A stretch of 35,479 bases of DNA from Ectothiorhodosinus mongolicus (GTDB lineage: Bacteria; Pseudomonadota; Gammaproteobacteria; Ectothiorhodospirales; Ectothiorhodospiraceae), in NCBI RefSeq assembly GCF_022406875.1, contig NZ_CP023018.1, forward strand, positions 1-35,479, in the 5' to 3' direction. Made by a program: the position numbers and the translations under genes. The notes under the pieces are model-generated. The model made no database searches, was not told the origin of the DNA, and was given only the letters and a program-made list of their open reading frames with translations. Shown here in pieces: positions 28,492 through 35,479 of this stretch (the first letter of the stretch is position 1; every line of letters begins with the position of its first letter).

Positions 28492-30636
28492 ATGTGCCGG
28501 CAAAAAGATAAAGACGGTAAAAACATGCGAATAGAACGCAACGTATTGGCCTGGGCCGTCAAACTGGTCTGCCTTGGTGCTTTTGCCGGTGTGGGCGCTC
28601 AAGCGGCCACAGTATCCGGTCCTGACAAGGCCGCAAGCAGCCCCATACAGGCCAGCGTACGTGCCGGCAGCGCCGATCGTGACCCCTTGCGTATTCCGCG
28701 CACTGTGCCTCAAGAGCGGCTTATTATTCGCACCCCGTCTTTGGATGGGGAGCGGGGTTTGCTGGCACCAGAATCCCCCATTGAGGCACGCGAATTGTTG
28801 CGGCGCTTCAATCTGGATAGTTTGTTGTTTGATGGTGAGGCAGAGCTCAGCCAGGACGAACTGCGTGTGGTGCTGTTTCCTTGGTTGGGTCGTGACCTGA
28901 GCTTCCTCGAATTGCAAATGGCCGCAGCTGCCATGATGGGTTATCTGCGCGATAACGGCCATGAGGAGGCCGAAGTACGGATTTCTCAAGCCCAGTTCCA
29001 AGCGCAGCGTCAGGCCAGCATGGCCATCGCCAACCTGACCCCGGCCATGATCGATGTCGAACCGCGCATTATGGTTGCCGAGTTCGCGGTCGATGGCGTC
29101 ACCGTTATCCCTCAAGATCGCGTCCAGGCCGCACTAGCACCTTTTGCCAATCGTCAATTGAGCCTGACCGAGATGGAAGAGGCTGCTGAGACGGTGGCCC
29201 AAGAGCTGCGTGATGCTGGATTCGCTCTAGCCCAAGCTTTCCTGCCGCCCCAAGACATCAGTGATGGTTTGGTGCGAATTCAGGTGCAGGAGGGTGTGCT
29301 CGATGGTGCCTCGGGTACGCGCGGTATCACCATTACTCAGGCTGATGAGGCGCGCATGCGCGAAGACACTGTGCAGCGCTTCCTGAGCCGCGATATTGAG
29401 CCGGACCAGCCGCTCAATATCGATACCTTAGAGCGCAATATTCGTGTCACCTCGGATCTGCCGGGTGTCGGCGGATTGAGTGCTGATCTTGCGCCAGGCA
29501 CATTACCCGGGACCACCCGAATCATCGCCGAAGTTGAGGATGAGGCTTTGGTGAGTGGTCGTATCGGTGCCGACAATTTTGGCAGTATCTACACCGGTCG
29601 CGAGCGCCTGAATTTGGGCTTAAGTCTTAATAGCCCATCGGGTCGGGGTGAGCAGTATTACGTCGATGCCACCTTCGCCGATAACTCCAAGTACGCCAAC
29701 TTAGGGGTGCATTTCCCGGTAGGCAGGGCGGGATGGAGGCTTGGCGCTGGATTCTCGGCGCTAGATGCGGATATTGATGTTTTAGCTGGTGACCCCAGTC
29801 TGTTTGTGAACCCTGAGCTGAGTAGCAGTCTTCGTGGTGGCAGCCTATTCACCAGCTATCCCATCTTACGCAGTGCAGCGCACAATATTTATTTCTCCGG
29901 CGCTTACGACTTCCGCCGCTACAAACGTCGCTCTACTGAGTTAAGCGTACTGGATAGCGACCACGATATTAATCTTTATAGCCTGACGCTGAGCGGCGAT
30001 AGCCTCGATCGCTTCCGAGGTCAGACTCGCTGGGCAATGACGGCATCCATAGGTGATCTTGACCTGTCCAGAAGTCCGACAAACGAAGCCTTTGACGCGG
30101 ATACCGCGCAAACCCAAGGCAGCTTCTCTAAACTCAACTACAGCTTGGCCAGATTGCAGGCTTTGCCGTTTATGCCGGGTGAAGACTGGCTGCTTAATGC
30201 CAGTGTGCGGGGTCAATATGCCAGCACCAATCTTGATCCCGCCGAGAAGTTTAGCCTCGGTGGCCCCAATGGCGTTCGTGCCTACCCGTTAAGCGAAGGT
30301 TCGGGTGACCATGGCGTACTGGCCAGTCTCGAGCTCAGTAAGACCGTGATCTCGCGGGGCGAGAGCCGACTGAATCTCTTTGTGTTCTACGACTGGGGCC
30401 AAATCCAGCAGTTTGATACCACATGGAACGGCGCATTGGGTGTGGATGCACCCAATCGCTACGATCTGTCTGGTTACGGCGCTGGTGCTAGTTGGAACCT
30501 CGGTAGTCGCGCTCAGTTTCGCGCATTGGCCGCAACCAAGGATGGCAGTAATCCCAATGCCGGAATTGACGGCACCGACAATGACGGGCGCAAAGACAAT
30601 ACGCGCTATTGGCTATTTGGTAGCTATTCATTTTAA
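28492..30636 (+). CDS. TpsB two-partner secretion transporter (ShlB/FhaC/HecB family)
   Basis: Outer-membrane transporter that threads its TpsA partner, encoded just downstream, across the outer membrane. The N-terminus has a signal peptide (hydrophobic core VLAWAVKLVCLGAFAGVG, cleavage after AQA). Three POTRA-like segments follow: residues about 100-170 (degenerate), 193-273 (best match, with SLTEMEEAAETVAQELRDAG and LPPQDISDG, ending in VQEGVLDG) and 278-353. A 16-strand-type barrel runs from about 357, with the lid-loop motif GVRAYPLSEGSGDHG at 594 and a terminal Phe (GSYSF), typical of Bam-inserted proteins. FhaC has two POTRA domains, so a third would be unusual. The gene starts 4 bases after the giant gene; ATG 28525, giving 703 residues, is an alternative start. 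Family assignment is firm; substrate specificity is inferred from the neighbour. Confidence 0.92.
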   Translation: MCRQKDKDGKNMRIERNVLAWAVKLVCLGAFAGVGAQAATVSGPDKAASSPIQASVRAGSADRDPLRIPRTVPQERLIIRTPSLDGERGLLAPESPIEARELLRRFNLDSLLFDGEAELSQDELRVVLFPWLGRDLSFLELQMAAAAMMGYLRDNGHEEAEVRISQAQFQAQRQASMAIANLTPAMIDVEPRIMVAEFAVDGVTVIPQDRVQAALAPFANRQLSLTEMEEAAETVAQELRDAGFALAQAFLPPQDISDGLVRIQVQEGVLDGASGTRGITITQADEARMREDTVQRFLSRDIEPDQPLNIDTLERNIRVTSDLPGVGGLSADLAPGTLPGTTRIIAEVEDEALVSGRIGADNFGSIYTGRERLNLGLSLNSPSGRGEQYYVDATFADNSKYANLGVHFPVGRAGWRLGAGFSALDADIDVLAGDPSLFVNPELSSSLRGGSLFTSYPILRSAAHNIYFSGAYDFRRYKRRSTELSVLDSDHDINLYSLTLSGDSLDRFRGQTRWAMTASIGDLDLSRSPTNEAFDADTAQTQGSFSKLNYSLARLQALPFMPGEDWLLNASVRGQYASTNLDPAEKFSLGGPNGVRAYPLSEGSGDHGVLASLELSKTVISRGESRLNLFVFYDWGQIQQFDTTWNGALGVDAPNRYDLSGYGAGASWNLGSRAQFRALAATKDGSNPNAGIDGTDNDGRKDNTRYWLFGSYSF

Positions 30637-30657
30637 CGGGTAAGTGGATATGTCACG

Positions 30658-30662
30658 GGTGA
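30658..30662 (+). promoter_or_regulatory. Ribosome binding site of the TpsA gene
   Basis: GGTGA lies 5 bases before the ATG at 30668. It favours this start over the in-frame ATG at 30650, which has no comparable site. Confidence 0.5.
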
Positions 30663-30667
30663 ATACT

Positions 30668-33600
30668 ATGAAACACAAGAAAAGCCATGAGATGACGCGG
30701 GGGCATGGTGTGCGTCCGCGACTGCTGCCCTGGATGATCGGTTTAGCATTAACGCCAAGCTTGGCTCTGGCTGACGCCACCCTGCCCACCGGTGGGCAAA
30801 TCATGCAAGGCGTCGGCGCCATCACTCAAAGCGGCAATCGTGTGGATGTGCTTCAGGACTCTCAGCGCATGGTCACCCACTGGCAGACCTTTAATGTCGG
30901 CCGCGATGCGCATGTGCATTTCAATCAGCCCAATGCCAATGCCATCGTTCTCAATCGAGTGCTTAGTGGCAATGCCTCGGCCATTCACGGTCGTATCACC
31001 GCAGATGGACAAGTCGCCTTAATTAACCCCGCAGGGGTGTTTTTCAGTGGCACGGCGCGCGTCGATGTGGGTGGTTTGATTGCCTCAACGCAAAACCTGT
31101 CTGACAGTGATTTTATGAGCGGACAGTTCCAATTCAGTGGGGCTGGCGCAGGTGCTGCCGTGATCAATCATGGGCAAATCCATGTACGCAGCGGCGGTTA
31201 TGTGGCCCTTGTAGGCGCCACGATCAATAATGCCGGCGAGATCATGGCCCCGGGCGGCACAGTCGCTCTGGCAGCCGCTGATCAGGTGCGTTTGGAGATT
31301 TCCGGCAATAGCCTGATTGGTGTGCGTTTAGATGGCGAGACTGCCAATGCCTCCATTACCAACAGCGGCATTATCGGCGCTGACGATGGGCGCGTCATCC
31401 TTAGCGCCAAGCAGGCTTCTGGCGCCCTAGGTGCTGCCATCAACCAAACCGGGGTTGTGCGCGCAAATCGCCTCACAGCCAGCGCCGATGGGCGCATTAC
31501 GATTGATGGCGGCCAAGGCACCGTAATGTTAGCTGGTGAGACAGAGGCAAAAGGCACGCAAACTAGCCTTGCTGGAGGCAGTATTGACGTCACGGGTGAT
31601 GTCGTGCAGGTGAGTGGCTCGGTAGACACCAGTGGCAGTGGCGGAGGTGGGGAAATCTACATCGGTGGTGGCTGGCAGGGAAATGACCCCGATATCACCG
31701 AGGCGCGCGTTCTCTTGGTGAGCTCAGACGCCGAGATCCGCGCCGATGCCATCACGCATGGCGACGGCGGCACGATCGCCCTCTGGTCGAGTGACCGCAC
31801 CCGCTTTGATGGCCAAATCAGTGCCCGCGGGGCTGGCGATAGCGGTCGCGGCGGCGCAGTCGAAACCTCGTCCCGCGGCGCGCTGGGCCTTTGGGGTAAT
31901 GTCGATGTCTCCGCCGACAGCGGCTTAGGCGGCCTCTGGCTCCTCGACCCGGAGAACTTATTCATCGTTGCTGATGATCACTCGCCGACGCCTGTGGATC
32001 TAGCTGACAATACCAATCCGGATGCCACATCGAATTCACTGACAAATGAATACGTCAGAGCGAGCTCGATAAATTCGGCCCTTAATTCCTCTTCAACCGT
32101 CGCGATCACACTTCAAGCAGCCGCTAAGATTGAAGTGCTCGAGCAAATCATTAAGGAAGGTAGTGGCGAAGCTACATTGACTTTCCAGTCTGGAAACGCT
32201 TCTACAAATGGTTCACCCTCAATAGGAACAATTCTTGTTGGGGCGCCTATATCAAGTGGTGATAATGCCGGAAGCTTCAACCTCATTTTTGATGCGCGCA
32301 AAGAGATTATTATCAATGAGAGTATCGCTGCTAGCGACACGGCTAGTGCACTGAATGTGACCTTCGGTGAGATTACTGGTCAGGGAGTTGATGGTCGAAC
32401 CATCATTAGAGACTCTATCGCCACCAATGGCGGAAATGTCACTTTCAATACACTCACCGAACTACACAACGCCAATCCCGTAACCACCACGATTCAAACG
32501 CCAAGCTCAGCACGCTCGGGCAACATTGTTTTTGCCAAAGATGTGGAGCTCCGAAACAATAACGGCACACCCCAGGTAACACTAAACGCTCAAGGGAGCA
32601 GTGCTGGCACACAGGGTCGTGGTGGTGATATTACCTTTAATGGAAATATCATCAGCGCAAAACCCGATGACATTGACTTGCAGCCACAACGCTTGGTTCT
32701 ACTCAATGACGGAGCCCCCAATTCAGGCTCAAATACAAATGGCACCATCACTCTAGGAACGGTGTCAGGCGATTCAATTGGCGGGACCGAAGATGCTGCA
32801 CTCAATAGGCTGACCATCACCTCCAGCAAGCCTGTTACGCTCAATGCGGGAACGATTAATATTAAATCTGGCGCTGGTGAGGTCATCGTCTTTGATGGCC
32901 CCAATCGTGAAATGCATTTCACAGGGTCTACCACCACCATCAATGTAGTTGGGACTGAAGACGGCAGTGACAATCCCATTTTCACCGATTATCTGCAGGA
33001 CACTTTTGATCTTGTGGCAGCGGCTGCAGGAACGCAGACATTAAATGTTGTGAGTGATCGATCGATCCGCATTCAGGGAAGTGGTTCTACGACCCGCGAG
33101 ATCCGTTCCTTGAATGACGAGGACTTAAACATCGTGCTGAGCGCTTTCAACGCCTCGGCTGCTGTTGGCGGCGGAATCATAGTTGATAGGGCAGACCTGA
33201 AGTCTTCAGGCGGTCATATCGAACTGCGCGGCCCAACGGGCCAGGCCGCTGTCGGGTTTGGAGGTGACAGTGACAACATCACCGATGGCGTGCACATAGC
33301 CAACAGCCAACTCCTGAGTGAAGGTGGGAACATTGTCATCCTAGGTAGCGCACCCACCACTGCCGACGGTGGAGCCGGTATCCGTATGATTGGTTCACGA
33401 AGTGTGTTCGATAGCGAGGGTGGATTTATCAGTTTGGAGGGTATCGCGCCCGATCAGGCCAGCACAGATAGCAAAAATGGTGTTGTTCTTGGCGATGGCT
33501 CAGCACTCGTCACCATCCGCTCGGGGAATGGGAATATCTCCATCACCGGAGACGTTTCAGGGGTGGGTGATACCATGGGGTCTGAGGTGACAGGTGGTGC

Positions 33601-35479
33601 CAACTACACTGGTCTCACGCTGAACATAGCGAGAGTCAGCTCAGATCAGGGCGATATCTTACTGATAGGTCGCGGTGGTGGCGGTGATCAATCATTTATA
33701 ACCGAAAACCACGGTATATCCCTGCGCGGCCAAAACACACGTGTTATCTCAGATGAGGGCGATATTGCACTCATCGGGAGTAGCGGCGGGAAAATTGATC
33801 CTACTGGCAGCGCAAGCAGCTACGGAATCTTCGCCGAAGGTTCCAATATGTATATCGGCCGAGATGAGAACTTCAGTGCTGCAAGCGGCGATATTCTGTT
33901 CGAAGCTGATTCGATGTTCTTAGTGAATAGCTCAGATCAGCGACTGAGGGTCTCGAGCTCTGGCCAGCTGTTAATCCGCCCAGAAACCGCAAGCACCAAC
34001 ATCGAGTTTGGTAATGCCGGCACTCAGCCCGAGGTGGATGGCCAAAAAACGCTATATCTCGGGGAGGACTGGTTTAACGGCAGCACGCGCAGCGTATTTT
34101 TGAGCGCGCCAGTGGTTACCGCTATGCGTATCGATGAAACACAGCAAACACTCAGTATTGCAGGAAACTCTGGCGGAGCCTTTAAGTTGATTGTTCACGG
34201 TGTAACCACCGCACCAATCACATTTAGTTCAGATCTTGAAATTCTTCGAAGTAATGTTGAGGCCGCTTTATCGGACCAGATTGGTGGCACAAGTGTTACA
34301 TCGAGCCCCTCCAGTGGTCTGTTCACGGTGAATTTTGGTGAGCCCGTTGATGACCTGATGGTTGCGGATGAGGCCGCCATAGGTTTCAAACATGTGACTG
34401 TTGGAAGAAGCGACTTAAGTGGAACGATAACCGTCGCCGCAGCTAGCCTATTTCGCGATGATTTAACCCTACTCACTGGGGACCGTGCAGCCGGCAATAC
34501 TGAAAGCATATTGATCGACGCCCCACTGACGGTTCGTCGTCAACCGAATAATGATCGAGGCGGCACTTTAGCCACGTTTGTGGCTTCCACCTCCGGCAAA
34601 GGGGGCATCGAGGCGCCCGGCATTGTTACCGCCGATAATCTTCTACTGAGTGGCGTGGGACCGTTCAATTTCATTGCCGAAAACCAGATCAATACGCTCT
34701 CTGTCTCAGTTGATGGGTCTATCACCCTTTTCAACAGCGGCGCGATCACTGTTGATGACGTTACGGCTAGCTATTCGCAGAGGGCAATCTCGCTGGCAGA
34801 TTCTGAACTGTTTGCGCTGGACGAGACAGAGGTGCCTCAGTCTGATATCCGCACGACTGGTGGCAACGGATCTATCATTTTGAGGACAACATCTGGAAAT
34901 ATTGTGTTGAATGACGGCACGGCCACGGGTGCGGATCAGGCGGTCAGTGCCAACGGCACCGGCAACGTGCTCATCCGTGCCATGAACGGTTCCATCGAAT
35001 CTAATGCCAGCGTCCTGTCGGGCACGGGCCATATCACGCTCAAGGCTCAAAATAACATCGACCTTAACGGAGGCGTGGGCGTCGAGACGGCGACGGGCGG
35101 CACGATCTCGCTGGATGCGGTGACTGGTGCGTTGACGATGGCCGGCGATTCCAACGTCACGGCCACCAATAGCAGCGCGCGTCTGGCGGCAGGTGGGAAC
35201 CTGACGGTGGGTAATGTCACGGCTACTAATGTAAGCCTGGTATCTGGTGCGTCGATCATCAATGTTACTGGCAGTACGATGAACGTGACGGCCGATAAGC
35301 TGCGTGTGATCGCACAAGGGTCGATTGGTGAGTCTAATAATCACCTGACCACCAGCGTGGACACGGTCAGCGCACTGGCGGCGACCGGTTCGATCTTCGT
35401 GACCGAAGCCAACGGCGTGACGGTGGATTCTGTGGCAGTAACGGTGCGTGACTTCAACGCTAATGCCAGCACCACGGAA
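30668..35479 (+). CDS. TpsA exoprotein, filamentous-haemagglutinin type (3' end missing)
   Basis: Secreted partner of the TpsB protein encoded upstream; 1,604 codons are visible and the frame is open at the right edge, so the full protein is larger. Residues 1-35 form a long, basic signal peptide (cleavage at LALA-DA). The TPS secretion domain follows (about 36-300), with NRVLSG and the conserved INPAGVFFSG motif at 119-128. The motif GGLWLLDPENLFIV (422-435) is the usual end mark of the N-terminal region in this family. The remainder is a beta-helix passenger of short Gly/Asp/Asn repeats (SGDILFEA, GDIALIGS, GNISITG), with one module shared with the giant protein at about 1159-1254 and, near the edge, units like VTVGNVTATNVSLV typical of very large TpsA adhesins. 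Base composition falls after base 31970 and rises again after about 34850. Likely role: adhesion or biofilm matrix; a toxin C-terminus cannot be excluded because the end is not visible. Confidence 0.93.
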   Translation, partial: MKHKKSHEMTRGHGVRPRLLPWMIGLALTPSLALADATLPTGGQIMQGVGAITQSGNRVDVLQDSQRMVTHWQTFNVGRDAHVHFNQPNANAIVLNRVLSGNASAIHGRITADGQVALINPAGVFFSGTARVDVGGLIASTQNLSDSDFMSGQFQFSGAGAGAAVINHGQIHVRSGGYVALVGATINNAGEIMAPGGTVALAAADQVRLEISGNSLIGVRLDGETANASITNSGIIGADDGRVILSAKQASGALGAAINQTGVVRANRLTASADGRITIDGGQGTVMLAGETEAKGTQTSLAGGSIDVTGDVVQVSGSVDTSGSGGGGEIYIGGGWQGNDPDITEARVLLVSSDAEIRADAITHGDGGTIALWSSDRTRFDGQISARGAGDSGRGGAVETSSRGALGLWGNVDVSADSGLGGLWLLDPENLFIVADDHSPTPVDLADNTNPDATSNSLTNEYVRASSINSALNSSSTVAITLQAAAKIEVLEQIIKEGSGEATLTFQSGNASTNGSPSIGTILVGAPISSGDNAGSFNLIFDARKEIIINESIAASDTASALNVTFGEITGQGVDGRTIIRDSIATNGGNVTFNTLTELHNANPVTTTIQTPSSARSGNIVFAKDVELRNNNGTPQVTLNAQGSSAGTQGRGGDITFNGNIISAKPDDIDLQPQRLVLLNDGAPNSGSNTNGTITLGTVSGDSIGGTEDAALNRLTITSSKPVTLNAGTINIKSGAGEVIVFDGPNREMHFTGSTTTINVVGTEDGSDNPIFTDYLQDTFDLVAAAAGTQTLNVVSDRSIRIQGSGSTTREIRSLNDEDLNIVLSAFNASAAVGGGIIVDRADLKSSGGHIELRGPTGQAAVGFGGDSDNITDGVHIANSQLLSEGGNIVILGSAPTTADGGAGIRMIGSRSVFDSEGGFISLEGIAPDQASTDSKNGVVLGDGSALVTIRSGNGNISITGDVSGVGDTMGSEVTGGANYTGLTLNIARVSSDQGDILLIGRGGGGDQSFITENHGISLRGQNTRVISDEGDIALIGSSGGKIDPTGSASSYGIFAEGSNMYIGRDENFSAASGDILFEADSMFLVNSSDQRLRVSSSGQLLIRPETASTNIEFGNAGTQPEVDGQKTLYLGEDWFNGSTRSVFLSAPVVTAMRIDETQQTLSIAGNSGGAFKLIVHGVTTAPITFSSDLEILRSNVEAALSDQIGGTSVTSSPSSGLFTVNFGEPVDDLMVADEAAIGFKHVTVGRSDLSGTITVAAASLFRDDLTLLTGDRAAGNTESILIDAPLTVRRQPNNDRGGTLATFVASTSGKGGIEAPGIVTADNLLLSGVGPFNFIAENQINTLSVSVDGSITLFNSGAITVDDVTASYSQRAISLADSELFALDETEVPQSDIRTTGGNGSIILRTTSGNIVLNDGTATGADQAVSANGTGNVLIRAMNGSIESNASVLSGTGHITLKAQNNIDLNGGVGVETATGGTISLDAVTGALTMAGDSNVTATNSSARLAAGGNLTVGNVTATNVSLVSGASIINVTGSTMNVTADKLRVIAQGSIGESNNHLTTSVDTVSALAATGSIFVTEANGVTVDSVAVTVRDFNANASTTE
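30770..31570 (+). other. TPS (haemagglutination activity) secretion domain of TpsA
   Basis: This is the domain recognised by TpsB POTRA domains. It begins just after the signal peptide with GGQIMQGVGAI and continues through THWQTFNVG, AIVLNRVLSG, INPAGVFFSG, GLIAST and GYVALVGATINNAG. These blocks in this order are diagnostic of the family. Confidence 0.9.
34142..34430 (+). repeat. GGxFxLxF module in TpsA, related to modules in the giant protein
   Basis: The segment reads QTLSIAGNSGGAFKLIVHG, then TTAPITF, a helix ILRSNVEAAL, a variable turn and FTVNFGEPVDD. The order and spacing match the modules at 7221, 7653 and 8049 in the giant gene, though identity is low. It interrupts the beta-helix repeats of the passenger. 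Confidence 0.5.

Noticed and set aside
28465-29115. A 216-codon minus-strand frame over the end of the giant gene and the start of the TpsB gene.
   Set aside because: It overlaps two well-supported genes, shows no family features and no start signal; it is a shadow frame.
30650-30652. The in-frame ATG six codons upstream as the TpsA start.
   Set aside because: It lacks a good ribosome site, while ATG 30668 has GGTGA at suitable spacing. It remains a minor possibility.

Overview
The window carries four same-strand genes packed head to tail, with gaps of about 4 to 31 bases and no promoter, terminator, RNA gene, insertion sequence or CRISPR array that I can see. TolC-, FhaC- and FhaB-type proteins mean a Gram-negative host. 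The moderate GC content (about 55%, with AT-richer patches) and the style of the giant proteins suggest a proteobacterium, probably a gammaproteobacterium; no species can be named from this sequence.

Layout. (1) Positions 1-2580: the end of a gene, open at the left edge, for an outer-membrane TolC-type channel whose periplasmic N-terminal part looks like AMIN-type beta domains. (2) Positions 2598-28487: one unbroken reading frame of 8,629 codons. In order it encodes a basic N-terminus with an LEPR-XLL motif, a DUF4347 domain with an intact His/Cys pair, a fibronectin-III-like domain, several families of diverged internal repeats (including a tandem run of about 16 units), a long uncharacterised core bracketed by two EF-hand loops, classical RTX nonapeptides, about 17 units of a longer RTX-derived repeat, VCBS/cadherin-like domains and a polar tail. 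(3) Positions 28492-30636: a TpsB (FhaC/ShlB-type) transporter with a signal peptide, three POTRA-like segments and a beta-barrel. (4) Positions 30668 to the right edge: the first 1,604 codons of a TpsA exoprotein (filamentous-haemagglutinin type) that continues past the window.

Working model. The TpsB/TpsA pair is a standard two-partner secretion system. The giant protein has RTX, VCBS and EF-hand features typical of calcium-dependent surface adhesins, and the TolC-like channel encoded just upstream is its most economical exporter. The ABC transporter and membrane-fusion partners such a route needs are not in the window. The locus would therefore place two giant exoproteins on the cell surface by two different routes. 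A diverged sequence module present in both exoproteins suggests that they have exchanged parts or share an evolutionary pool.

Most interesting points: the size and repeat architecture of the giant gene, the possible caspase-like His/Cys dyad in its DUF4347 domain, two repeat families that may be undescribed, the AMIN-TolC fusion, and abrupt base-composition changes at apparent module borders.
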